From Metopolophium dirhodum (taxonomy: Eukaryota; Arthropoda; Insecta; Hemiptera; Aphididae), in contig NC_083564.1 of the NCBI RefSeq assembly GCF_019925205.1, positions 10,235,491 through 10,299,490 on the forward strand: DNA of 64,000 bases, given 5' to 3'. Both the position numbers and the translations under genes were made by a program. The notes below the pieces were generated by a model that worked only from the letters and a program-made list of their open reading frames with translations, was not told where the DNA came from and did no database searches. This document shows, in pieces, positions 46,101 to 57,980 of this stretch. Position 1 is the first letter of the stretch. Each line of letters opens with the position of its first letter.

Positions 46101-49100
46101 TTTTGATGTACATGATAGCAACGACTATGAGTCACTTGGTAAGTGGCCTCTACTGCGCATGCGCTTGGAAGTTTTAACTAGTCGCATATTTATCCCAATA
46201 CATTCTGTTTAAGATAATAATTTATATTCGATACTGTTAATTAATAATAAATATTTTAATAAAATAAAATTATAACATGAACTGTATTGGTAATAAGCTG
46301 AAGTCTGTATCACAGATAAGAATAAAATATTGGTTGAGATAAATATGTGACTCGTCGCTAACTTGTACATTATTGTTATATGTAATCTATAGGTCATGGC
46401 TCTATCTATTGTATATGGTCTGAGTATAAGACGCAGTGTGTTATACCTGTGGTATTAAATATCAATGAATGCAATATTTGAAGCTTATATTTTCCCCTGT
46501 TTCGAGATAAATCTTTCATTTGTTTTGGTTTGATATTATGGATGTAAATGGGGGGAGGGCTTAGCCATAGACATATAATATAATATTACATTATTACATG
46601 TCTATGGGCTTAGCCCACTCTGAGCCATCTTAGCCTTCCCTAAGATAAGTTAAAATGTTAAATCAATTTAATATATAGCCTTATTGGCAGTGCTCGAAGT
46701 GGGGGGGGGGGGGGATACGGAGGGATGGCATCCCTCTACTTTTTTGTTAGATGAAGAATAGAAGAATGTTATGATATCAGGAAATCTGAATTGTACGGCA
46801 TCCCTCCACTTATCTTGAGCCATTTCGACCACTGCATATAGGGAATCATTATAATAAATTATATAATTAATGAGCTAAAAAATATACTATAAACATGCTC
46901 CAAGACTATCAAGAAATCTATTAGTACCTTCAACTCTTACCTCAATTGGTCAAGTCATTTAAAAAATACACGGTTAATTACTAAATACACTCAAAAATTA
47001 AATTATATAATATAAACAAATTATATATATATTTTATAACTGTATAAAGCCATTTTTATTAAATTTATACAATAATACAATACATTAATTTACATTTAAT
47101 TTGTGATTCTTTTGAATTGTACCTATCATAGATAAAATAGTGTTTATGTAGTGGGTGGAAGACGCATCTCCTACTCTGATCACCACTTGAAACCCAGATA
47201 AATAATTCTGTTAATAATAATATCATAAATTTGTGCATACTTTGTAACAACATGGTGTGCGTGTGATATCACATCAAAGCACAAATTACAACAGATTACA
47301 TACTCCAAACTCCTATATTGCCTATAAGTTATAGGCTATAACGATTATGTAAATTGCATGTATTTATAATTATGTATGTATGTGCGTACCTGTATGTTAT
47401 ATGTAATACAATTACAATATTTTAAAAATACAATATTCTTATTAAATAGATATGTGTATACTATGTTTGGCCAAAAAAATACTAAAACTTGTATACAATG
47501 GTCGTCTATAATTTATTCCAAATAAGATCAGGATTCAGCGACGACCAGTTTTTGTTCCGCGATGGTCAGACGAAGTCTCAGCTACGGCGGCGCATCAGGC
47601 ACTGCCACGGGAACAAAGCCATGTCTATGCGCACAACTTGGCCGCCGAAGCCTGATCTTATTTGGAATAGAGTTTTTTTTTATTTTATTTTTACAATACA
47701 TTTTACAATCTGTTAATAGCTAAAAAAATAAGTAAATTTGGTAGATGAATTTATGGCTTGAAGAGACAGATTAAAGAAGCTTTCCAAGAAAGACAGTTTG
47801 TCATAGGTATATTCGTTTACAATAGTATTATACAATTTTAAATTTGAACTAAATTAGTAGGTTCTGACACCGCCATCGTTTTAATCTTTTTTCGGGGTTA
47901 CCTGGTATACTTCTTGACGCAAGTCCTTTGATTAGGGGATTGGTGTGGTTTTAGACATTTAAGTTGAATCGCCTGTAAAATGTTTTAGCTACATCGTGGA
48001 CAGGCGAGATGGCAAGATCGCTATGTAAGGTCTGGTTGGATACATAGAAGGACGCTTTAGTTATAGCACAGAGGGTTTTGGATTGAAAGCACTGAATACG
48101 GTTTATGTTTGAGATTTTTGCAGAACTCCATACTTGGATTCTATACGTCCACATTGGTTTGAGATACAGTTTGTATATTGGTAGCTTGGTTGGTAACTTT
48201 ACGTGGCTGGAAGTTAGGAGAGAACGGTTAAGACGAAGTCGGTCGTTTATGGATAGAAGTTTGTTTCGAAGGTGAGGAGACCATGTAAGGCGTTGATCAA
48301 TGGTAATACCTAGGTAGCGAGTGCTCTGTGCGGTTGGCAGAGTTTGATTGTTTAAGGTAATAGGTGGGCATTTTCCCTTTCTAAAGGTGAAGATACAGTG
48401 TATCGATTTTGACTCGTTTATTTTCACTCCCCACTCTTTGTACCATTTTTCGAGGAGCGAGAGATGTTTTTGTATATGTGAGGAAGCAACGGTTGGGTCA
48501 TGGCTATTTGCTATAAGAGCTTTGTCATCGGCAAAGTCAGCAATGAGACTAGTGGGTAGTGTTGGTTGATCATAAAAGAAAATATTAAACAGCAGTGGAG
48601 CAGTGACTGCGAAATAGAGGATAGACATGTTTTTTATGGTCCCAGGACTGTCTGTTATTTACTGGTTTCACTGGTCTGTAGGTATATTCATAGCATTGTT
48701 ATTACACACACTATCATTTGTAACTAAACCATATTAGTTTCCAATCGCTATTCTGTTTATTTTGTCAAAACTCATTACATTTTTAAAAGGTTATTAAAAC
48801 AAAAAATGATTTATTCTTCTATCAAAATGAATTATTGTAAAAAAATCTAGTAAAATATGCTAATCAGAATAAAATAATTTGATTTTAAGAAAATACATTT
48901 TTTTAATCATTTTGATGATAAAAAAAATTAATGTACCAAGTATGTATTTCTTAGAAAGATGACAATATTGTTTAATGACCTATTACAATATTTTATATTA
49001 TTTCTTTTTATTCTCTGAGACAAATCATATTAGTAATATGTTATTACTATGAAATTGTAATTTGTTTACTTACAAATATTTTACTCGGTATAATTATTTA

Positions 49101-51223
49101 ACAGTTGAAATAATTATCTACTATAAAGCTTTACTAGTTACTTATTTAGTGATACTTTTTTAACAACATAGATTATATTTATGTTTTTTATATAGTTTAT
49201 TATCTATAGATTTATGAAAGTATAAAACTCTCATAAACACATTTTTTCTATTTAGATAAATATTTTTACCATTTTATATTAATTTTGATGGTGTTTAAAA
49301 AATTTAAATATTTTTAATCAATCTTACAAACAAATGTTTTTAGTACAAATGTTTATAAAAATATTGTATTGCCCCATTTTTTGATAACATTATATTTTAA
49401 TGGATTTTTTATATTTCAAGTAAATTTAACTAATGGCTGTTTGGAAGAAAAACTATTTGATTAAACTACTGTGAAAGTTTATAAGGATTATAAATATAAC
49501 TTAAAATTGCAATATACTTACAAAGTCCCGTTGAATTTGACAAGTTTTAACAATACAATTTTTCTTTCAAAAAGTATTAACGTTTTTGAAATAATGTGTG
49601 TTCAATGATAAAATAATCGCCCAGTATAGTATTTATTGAATTTAATCAAATTTATGTTTTCGATGTTAACTTTTTAAACTTTCATTATTAATTCATCATT
49701 AAGTATTTTTCCCGACAGTATCTATTTAGTAGAATAAAATCATTACCATTTTTATTGCCGGGAAAATATGTGATTGTGGAATTTAAAAAGATGCAGTTTA
49801 CACTTTTTTTATTATTAAAGATATTAGTTGTTTATCATATTTTACTTAATTGAAAAAATATTTATCCTAATTATAATTTTATTGTGTTGTATGTATATTT
49901 ATAAATATTTTAAATAATAGCTATTTATTAATTCAAATTCTGATTTTTTAGAATATTTATTTAAATACTCATCTTTTTTTTATACCATTTTAGGATTATC
50001 TAGAGGTGATAGCAATTTACTTTTTTTTTAATGAGAACCACCCATATTGCTATGAATTATTAGGCAGGATATATTTTTGAACATGTTAATATATCCAAAA
50101 CAAAATTTGATTGATTAGTTCTTGAGTAATTGAACTGTGAAAATATTAAATAACAATATCTTGAAAGTATAATCCTTAGTGAATTATCCTGTATATGAAA
50201 AAATAGAATAACAACTATATTCAAAAAATGTACATCCTTATATTGAATTATTCTAATGTTTGTTTTAGGTTCTAAGACAAAGCGGCGTGATTGCTCCAAT
50301 TCAAGGGGGTTATAATGTACAGGAAAGAATTCGATCAGCAACATTTTTATCGGAATATCATGACGATGTATTAGGATTTCTATTTGATGGATTTTTTACT
50401 GATGGAACCATTGTTGAAGAAATCCCTAGTGATCTTATTCTACCCATCATCGATAAAACAATGGTACTTATAATAAAAACACTTCTTTATTCACATATTT
50501 AAATTTTATATGTACTTTCATAATCATAAATATTTTATTCAACAAAGGAATTTATCCCATATGATAAAATGAAAATTATATTCGGTGCCTGGACTCCTAG
50601 TTTAATAATTAATCTTATAAACTGTGGAATGGACATGTTTGACTCATCTTTACCATACATCACAACCAAACGCAATTCGGCCTTAATATTTGATTACAAT
50701 TTAAAATATAAGTGAGATTTGATTTGATTTTAATTATATTTATTCATTATACTCAACATACTCAATATACAATTCCTTTAACTTTCAGAAATGAAAGTAT
50801 TATTATGGACATTTCTCATCGTAAGTCTGATAAAAATGTAGACAATTTGAATGAATATGAAATATGTTTAACAGATAAATGGTAAAGTATTGATTTTTTT
50901 TAATTTTTTAGTAAAATAATATTACATAATATTTATCTTTTTGGTTTGATTTGGAATGAAATAAATGTAGCCATTTTGAGAAATTTGTGCCAATAAAAGA
51001 TTCATGTACGTGTTTGACTTGTAAGAAACATACTAGATCTTACATTCATCATTTACTGGTCTCAAATGAACTTCTAGGTTCTATATTATTGACCATGTAA
51101 GTGTATTAAAAAAATATCCTAAATATAAATTACTTTCAAAATTAATTATTTGTTTTTTTCAGACACAATCTACATTACTTTAACCAATTTTTCAAGGACA
51201 TACGTGAAGTATTAATGAAATAA
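43150..51223 (+). CDS. QTRT2: QTRT2, queuine tRNA-ribosyltransferase accessory subunit 2 (9 exons)
   Basis: Exons 43150-43281, 43340-43492, 44160-44278, 44880-45036, 50269-50463, 50548-50711, 50789-50881, 50971-51096, 51163-51223; 1200 nt, 399 aa. QTRT2 (formerly QTRTD1) pairs with catalytic QTRT1 to exchange guanine 34 for queuine in tRNAs with GUN anticodons. Family features: TPAFMFYTK and CGSVPYISRE near the N-terminus, SGVIAPIQGGY, LGFLFDGFF, and the zinc site Cys350, Cys352, Cys355 with His381 (CTCLTCKKHTRSYIHHLL, then HNLHYF), matching the TGT pattern C-x-C-x2-C-x25-H. Intron 4 is 5.2 kb and full of mobile elements. Exons 5-9 and part of intron 4 lie in a tandemly duplicated block; a second, seemingly intact set follows at 53089-54043. 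AATAAA occurs at 51222-51227 and 51276-51281. Confidence 0.94.
44428..44708. mobile_element. 281-bp foldback element in QTRT2 intron 3
   Basis: Nearly the whole element is one long hairpin. CATTGATTATAAATACCATA, TTGCTCACTGGCCGGTTTTC, GGTGACGTGACTACTAGCGA and CCCGACCTTACTAAAC-type blocks each have inverted partners in mirror order. TTAT occurs directly on both sides (44424-44427 and 44709-44712), possibly a short target duplication. No coding capacity. Confidence 0.85.
45844..45967. mobile_element. 124-bp inverted-repeat element
   Basis: Ends CTGTCCAGTGAGAAA and, inverted, CTGTCCAGTGAAAGAA. No target duplication was seen. The interior contains GTGCATCCCCACCTAACTCC and is related in wording to the element at 25936-26084. 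It lies in QTRT2 intron 4. Confidence 0.65.
46067..46419. mobile_element. Foldback MITE in QTRT2 intron 4
   Basis: ACCATAGATCAATGGATGGA plus GCCATGG on the left has an inverted partner with ACCATATACAATAGATAGA plus GCCATGA on the right. ATGTACATGATAGC...GAGTCAC also recurs inverted as ATGTACAAGTTAGC...GAGTCAC. The arms are about 85 bp and imperfect. No target duplication could be fixed. Confidence 0.55.
46566..46606. mobile_element. 41-bp hairpin insertion with perfect 8-bp target duplication
   Basis: Ends CATAGACAT...ATGTCTATG; the arms pair over about 14-16 bp with one mismatch. GGCTTAGC is repeated exactly on both sides (46558-46565 and 46607-46614). The CATAGA termini are the same as in the hairpin at 5082. 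Confidence 0.75.
47514..47669. mobile_element. 156-bp element with 19-bp perfect inverted repeats
   Basis: TATTCCAAATAAGATCAGG at the left and its exact reverse complement at the right enclose an unusually GC-rich interior (for example CGACGACCAG, CTACGGCGGCGCATCAGG, CTTGGCCGCCGAAG). No target duplication was recognised. It lies immediately beside the 3' tail of the retroelement fragment at 47671-48628. Confidence 0.7.
47671..48628 (-). pseudogene. 5'-truncated non-LTR retrotransposon, reverse transcriptase fragment
   Basis: The 225-codon frame 48628-47951 on the minus strand contains the reverse transcriptase catalytic motif as FADDKALIA, then LEKWYKEWGVKINESKS, CIFTFRKG, the YLGITID motif and a thumb-like region ending YRRFNLNV. 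The order matches Jockey-like LINE ORF2 proteins. The fingers region, endonuclease and ORF1 are missing, as expected of 5' truncation. The 3' UTR runs down to an A-rich tail (AAATAAAATAAAAAAAAA on the minus strand) near 47671. It lies antisense in QTRT2 intron 4 and cannot move by itself. Confidence 0.88.
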
Positions 51224-51626
51224 TAAATACAAGTTTGAATTAATTGTTTTAATTATGTCTAATTGTGTATATATTAATAAATTGAGTAGATACCTATTAA
51301 TTATTATATGTTCTTGCGTTATCTACTCTTCTCTACTTATTTTGTAATTTATTTATTATTCTGAAAAAAAAAAAATTACAAATTAGTCAAAATCTTTTGA
51401 TCACAATTTATATTTAGGCTATTTTGGTTAAAAATTATACTTGTTCCTCCTCAATCAGTCCAAATTCAATAAAATGAAACAACTGTTGGAGATTACTAAT
51501 CAAGTCATTCAGCTATAATCTATCCCAAAATCGCTTGTGCCAGAAGGGTATCTTAGGTTTATAAAAGCTCATGTAAGATTTGTTTGGATGTTACTAATGA
51601 TTTGATTGTAAATGACTACCTAACCT
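48807..51626 (+). repeat. 2820-bp tandem duplication, copy 1
   Basis: Contains the 3' part of QTRT2 intron 4, exons 5-9 and about 400 bp beyond the stop. Comparison row by row with 51627-54446 at an offset of exactly 2820 found no difference. Both copies start at TGATTTATTCTTC and the trinucleotide TGA occurs at all three borders (48807, 51627, 54447). Confidence 0.95.
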
Positions 51627-54446
51627 TGATTTATTCTTCTATCAAAATGAATTATTGTAAAAAAATCTAGTAAAATATGCTAATCAGAATAAAATAATTT
51701 GATTTTAAGAAAATACATTTTTTTAATCATTTTGATGATAAAAAAAATTAATGTACCAAGTATGTATTTCTTAGAAAGATGACAATATTGTTTAATGACC
51801 TATTACAATATTTTATATTATTTCTTTTTATTCTCTGAGACAAATCATATTAGTAATATGTTATTACTATGAAATTGTAATTTGTTTACTTACAAATATT
51901 TTACTCGGTATAATTATTTAACAGTTGAAATAATTATCTACTATAAAGCTTTACTAGTTACTTATTTAGTGATACTTTTTTAACAACATAGATTATATTT
52001 ATGTTTTTTATATAGTTTATTATCTATAGATTTATGAAAGTATAAAACTCTCATAAACACATTTTTTCTATTTAGATAAATATTTTTACCATTTTATATT
52101 AATTTTGATGGTGTTTAAAAAATTTAAATATTTTTAATCAATCTTACAAACAAATGTTTTTAGTACAAATGTTTATAAAAATATTGTATTGCCCCATTTT
52201 TTGATAACATTATATTTTAATGGATTTTTTATATTTCAAGTAAATTTAACTAATGGCTGTTTGGAAGAAAAACTATTTGATTAAACTACTGTGAAAGTTT
52301 ATAAGGATTATAAATATAACTTAAAATTGCAATATACTTACAAAGTCCCGTTGAATTTGACAAGTTTTAACAATACAATTTTTCTTTCAAAAAGTATTAA
52401 CGTTTTTGAAATAATGTGTGTTCAATGATAAAATAATCGCCCAGTATAGTATTTATTGAATTTAATCAAATTTATGTTTTCGATGTTAACTTTTTAAACT
52501 TTCATTATTAATTCATCATTAAGTATTTTTCCCGACAGTATCTATTTAGTAGAATAAAATCATTACCATTTTTATTGCCGGGAAAATATGTGATTGTGGA
52601 ATTTAAAAAGATGCAGTTTACACTTTTTTTATTATTAAAGATATTAGTTGTTTATCATATTTTACTTAATTGAAAAAATATTTATCCTAATTATAATTTT
52701 ATTGTGTTGTATGTATATTTATAAATATTTTAAATAATAGCTATTTATTAATTCAAATTCTGATTTTTTAGAATATTTATTTAAATACTCATCTTTTTTT
52801 TATACCATTTTAGGATTATCTAGAGGTGATAGCAATTTACTTTTTTTTTAATGAGAACCACCCATATTGCTATGAATTATTAGGCAGGATATATTTTTGA
52901 ACATGTTAATATATCCAAAACAAAATTTGATTGATTAGTTCTTGAGTAATTGAACTGTGAAAATATTAAATAACAATATCTTGAAAGTATAATCCTTAGT
53001 GAATTATCCTGTATATGAAAAAATAGAATAACAACTATATTCAAAAAATGTACATCCTTATATTGAATTATTCTAATGTTTGTTTTAGGTTCTAAGACAA
53101 AGCGGCGTGATTGCTCCAATTCAAGGGGGTTATAATGTACAGGAAAGAATTCGATCAGCAACATTTTTATCGGAATATCATGACGATGTATTAGGATTTC
53201 TATTTGATGGATTTTTTACTGATGGAACCATTGTTGAAGAAATCCCTAGTGATCTTATTCTACCCATCATCGATAAAACAATGGTACTTATAATAAAAAC
53301 ACTTCTTTATTCACATATTTAAATTTTATATGTACTTTCATAATCATAAATATTTTATTCAACAAAGGAATTTATCCCATATGATAAAATGAAAATTATA
53401 TTCGGTGCCTGGACTCCTAGTTTAATAATTAATCTTATAAACTGTGGAATGGACATGTTTGACTCATCTTTACCATACATCACAACCAAACGCAATTCGG
53501 CCTTAATATTTGATTACAATTTAAAATATAAGTGAGATTTGATTTGATTTTAATTATATTTATTCATTATACTCAACATACTCAATATACAATTCCTTTA
53601 ACTTTCAGAAATGAAAGTATTATTATGGACATTTCTCATCGTAAGTCTGATAAAAATGTAGACAATTTGAATGAATATGAAATATGTTTAACAGATAAAT
53701 GGTAAAGTATTGATTTTTTTTAATTTTTTAGTAAAATAATATTACATAATATTTATCTTTTTGGTTTGATTTGGAATGAAATAAATGTAGCCATTTTGAG
53801 AAATTTGTGCCAATAAAAGATTCATGTACGTGTTTGACTTGTAAGAAACATACTAGATCTTACATTCATCATTTACTGGTCTCAAATGAACTTCTAGGTT
53901 CTATATTATTGACCATGTAAGTGTATTAAAAAAATATCCTAAATATAAATTACTTTCAAAATTAATTATTTGTTTTTTTCAGACACAATCTACATTACTT
54001 TAACCAATTTTTCAAGGACATACGTGAAGTATTAATGAAATAATAAATACAAGTTTGAATTAATTGTTTTAATTATGTCTAATTGTGTATATATTAATAA
54101 ATTGAGTAGATACCTATTAATTATTATATGTTCTTGCGTTATCTACTCTTCTCTACTTATTTTGTAATTTATTTATTATTCTGAAAAAAAAAAAATTACA
54201 AATTAGTCAAAATCTTTTGATCACAATTTATATTTAGGCTATTTTGGTTAAAAATTATACTTGTTCCTCCTCAATCAGTCCAAATTCAATAAAATGAAAC
54301 AACTGTTGGAGATTACTAATCAAGTCATTCAGCTATAATCTATCCCAAAATCGCTTGTGCCAGAAGGGTATCTTAGGTTTATAAAAGCTCATGTAAGATT
54401 TGTTTGGATGTTACTAATGATTTGATTGTAAATGACTACCTAACCT
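51627..54446 (+). repeat. 2820-bp tandem duplication, copy 2
   Basis: Direct copy of 48807-51626 with the same orientation and no visible change, introns included. Beyond 54449 the sequence becomes unique (ACGGAATTTCC). It is either a very recent duplication or an assembly artefact. Confidence 0.95.
53089..54043 (+). pseudogene. Second set of QTRT2 exons 5-9
   Basis: Segments 53089-53283, 53368-53531, 53609-53701, 53791-53916 and 53983-54043 repeat QTRT2 exons 5-9 exactly (residues 188-399), including the zinc ligands and stop. There is no copy of exons 1-4 and no start, so by itself it is a headless gene. It could be used only if transcription passes the first stop and polyadenylation site and exon 4 splices to 53089; the protein would then be unchanged. 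It carries no disabling change, so 'pseudogene' here means partial copy. Confidence 0.85.
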
Positions 54447-54449
54447 TGA

Positions 54450-56589
54450 ACGGAATTTCCATTTTATGGACAATATCACTACTTTCAACCCAACTTTTGT
54501 GAAATATGTACATTTCAAAAAAAAATGTTCCTTAAACGCTAAGAAAGGATAACTTTGATGTTCAAAGATTGTTTCAATGCTGGAACTGGAAAGAAGATAT
54601 CTATAAAGTATAAATTGAAATTATTTAGCAAACATTGACCGATACAATAACAAGTAGGCAATAAAATTGTAAGTTACCAGTTATTTCCTTTAAATTCAAA
54701 ATCTTCAATAAGTAGGCATTGATGTAATTTTAAAAAAATGTGTGGATACACGCCTAAATCAGTACACCACTGATTTTAAATAATGTACTTACAATTTTAA
54801 TGGGACCGGACATTTAATATGTTAGTTACATATGCAGAACCATTTAATTACACATTATACACCTATTAAGAGAAATACATATATTTTGAAGAAATCTAAA
54901 GCACATAGTAAATAGTATATTTTTTGCATAAATGTTGCGAGGCCAGTGAGGGGGTGTTACACACACAAAACAACCCTCTGGCTCTAACACGGCCACTGTG
55001 AATTACATTTATATACCTAGGTATATAGTTATATTATATGTATTGATGACTCATATTATGTAAAAAATACTGATAACCCCCCATACCTAAGTCTGTAACT
55101 GTGTTTGTTTTTTATAGGTACCTATATCTTGTAGGGTTCTGTGGTCATACCTATTTGTAAATAGTGATTATGGGGATTGTTCTTATAAACTGTGAAGTCA
55201 TGACTTTTATTTTTCTTGATAATATAATACACCGTATCAACCTCCTCCTCCCCCTAAATAGGTATCGACTATCGGACAGTAGATTAGTGAAAAAGTATAA
55301 CAATTCAAAATATTTTGAAAATGTCATCATGTATAGAAATTGATACAATAAACATTTGATGGCAATTTCAACTATGCCTACGGTTATTAGTTTTTGAATA
55401 GTTAAGGATAAACAATTTTAAACAAGTCTTTCAAGTAGTGTTCATATATTGCAATAGAAAAATCTAAAAAATATATTAACACGATTTTAGTTATTTTGTT
55501 GAAATGTAAAATTATTATAATAATATAGGCCTGACTGACAGACCATCTCCGCTGACTGCTCAGAATCGTTTTTAGTACGTAGGTATAACATGTATAATGA
55601 AATAATTATATCATTGAATTCAAATTTAACACCATCCATTAAATAGTGACTAATATGACACCTAAATCAGAACGATTGTACCTATTTTCCCCCTTTTTAA
55701 TTATAATTTAGCACCAAACTCGCAACGACGACATTTCTTGGCTTGGTCACGTGATTTTCAAATCTCCACAAGAAAATAACAATTTTAGAGTGTGGGGGTA
55801 AAACATTGTTAAATCTCTGATAATATTTAATTAACTTTTAATACTCAAATTACCAAACATATTATCATATGTAATATAATATTAATTAATTGTATACCTA
55901 CGTCATACGATATACCTCGGGCTACCTAGTACCTAGTACCTACGTCATACGATATAGGTGCCTACAGGCGGTAAAGCACGATTGAGCATATACCTTTTTA
56001 GCATCAAGATTGAGCATAGAATATTTTATGCGACGTTGCCACATTCACATGGCTGAAATTTTGTAATTTATTATTTTCACGTATTATTACACCAATTATT
56101 ATACCAGCCGTGAGCTATCGATTAATAAATTAATTCCGAAGCAATAAAGTAAAAAAAAATTTAATTTATTTAAAAATTAATACAATTCCAAAATTATTAT
56201 AGAAATAATATCAGTGTTCGATCACCCATACTCTATAGTGTTCTTGACTTATAAACCATGCAGTATTTTTTTTTAATAAAACCATATTTGGATTTTATTA
56301 TTTTCATAACTATTATTATCAAACAGATTTATGAAATGCGACTATATTATTGACTATGAAATCATGTTATTTTTTTGATATGTTATAACTTATAATATAA
56401 ATATATAATTATTTAAATAAATATTTTTATATAATATAGTTTATAATGGAAAATGGCAACGTTTCAGAGTTTTTTATGCTCAATAGTGTAGGTTTTCTAT
56501 TGTATTCTGATTTCCTTTAATACGCCGACAATTTTGCTCAATCGTGTCGCAAAAAAGGTGTTTTATGCTCAATCGTGTCTCAGCTCCTA
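54450..56589. other. Intergenic with repeat debris, no gene
   Basis: 55540-55690 is an inverted, diverged DR-A head (CTCAGAATCGTTTTTAGTAC and TTCAAATTTAACACCATCCA). TACCTACGTCATACGATATA is present twice at about 55895 and 55937. 54940-55005 has an imperfect GGCCAGTGAGGG...CCCTCTGGC inverted repeat. No protein gene is recognised. Confidence 0.5.
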
Positions 56590-57795
56590 CAGGGCCGTCC
56601 TGACGATTTGCGGAGCCTAAAACGTCATTATCGTCATTTGGCAGTTGCATATATTTAATATTATGATATAGACCTAGGTATAAGGGGGCTACGCGCAAAT
56701 ATACTTAAAAATATAGTACCTTATACTTGCAACAAATATGAATAAGTAAAGAAATAAATAACAAAACACGTCATATATAATTTAATATTAATATAATAAT
56801 ATTGATAAATTAATAACTCTATGTGTCTATGGACAAGTGGACAAGTGGGTACCGCTCTGCTGTACAGTTGTAGGTGTCAAGCATATCGTTGTAATTTTTC
56901 GTAATTTTTCGTGTTGTATTCGTTAATTTACCAAAAAACTCCAATAACGTAAAAAAGTTTACTTCAAAAGTTCATAAAAAATTAATGTTACTTTTCAGTA
57001 AACATATTTTTTATGTTTGAGTTAGGAACATTTGTGGGTAATCTTCTATCGATTTCTAATGTTAGTTATGAAAGAAAAACTTTTATAAATTAATAAATTA
57101 GTTTGAAAAATTTGAACTTTATAAGAATATAAAAAATAATTGAGCCTGTGTATATTTAAACTTCCATTAATGAAAATTATAAGGAGCCTAGCATTACATT
57201 TTCAAGATTTTTTACTAAGTGAAAAAGATTTTAACTTACACCAAAAAATTAAATCGATATTTTCAAAAATTTGTTTTGTATAAAAGTTACCTTATTTTTT
57301 GTTTTTTTTCTTTCGATGCTTTTCTAAAACTACTTGAAATTTTTAATTTTGACTTACCAAAATACCAACTAATTTCACTTTTCTACCAGTAATGATGCTG
57401 ATCTCGAGCTGATCCGAAAACCAGAGTATTTTTACTACCTAAAATGTGGCTTAAAAAACAGAAAAAAACACATATCATTAAATATTATAGCTAACTAATA
57501 CAGTTGGTGCCTTTTTTTGGGACGGAGCATTTCGATAGTTATTTTTATAATTTTAACTTTGAAAATTGAATTTTAATCAGATTAACTCGTTTAAAATGCA
57601 ATACATTTATTTGACGTCAATTAATATAAGTTGTAGTCTTAGGTTGTAAAAATTACAATTGAATGTAAAAATATATAAATGATAAATTATTTTTTTGCTC
57701 ATTAGCTTTACTTTTTTATTGTATCTATAAAAGCGGGGCCTGTATAACTGTGCCGAAGGCGCGGGGCCCTGCTCGCCCTGCCTTGGGACGGCCCT
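56590..57795. mobile_element. hAT-like element with CAGGGCCGTCC ends
   Basis: Left end CAGGGCCGTCCTGAC, right end inverted CAGGGCCGTCCCAAGG. The flanks AGCTCCTA and GGTACCTA agree at 6 of 8 positions. GC-rich terminal regions surround an AT-rich centre that is largely a DR-A insertion. No transposase is present. Confidence 0.75.
56838..57480 (+). repeat. DR-A-related copy inside the hAT element
   Basis: Head recognised by GGGTACCGCTCTGCTGTACA; the tail region contains ACACCAAAAAATTAAATCGA and CCAACTAATTTCACTTTTCT. The usual TCGCTCAGAATCTAAA end is lost. Diverged relative to the copies at 6655 and 17362. Confidence 0.6.
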
Positions 57796-57894
57796 GGGTA
57801 CCTATCTAATAAATGCGATGGTTTTGAAAAATATTAATATAATAAAATATTCTGAGTAATAAAAATAGCTAATAGCCATTAGCCAATATATGTA

Positions 57895-57980
57895 TTGGCT
57901 GACTGACCGTCTCCTCTCTGAATCGTTTTTCGTATAAGATAATTTATCTTTGATTTCGACTGATCGAAAGCTTTCAATTT
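57895..57980 (-). repeat. DR-A head fragment, inverted
   Basis: TTGGCTGACTGACCGTCTCC followed by TGAATCGTTTTTCGTATAAG is the reverse complement of the end of the DR-A head block. Only this short part remains. Confidence 0.55.

Noticed and set aside
50060..50344. 94-codon minus-strand frame, repeated at 52880-53164
   Set aside because: Antisense shadow of QTRT2 exon 5 and intron; it appears twice only because the block is duplicated.
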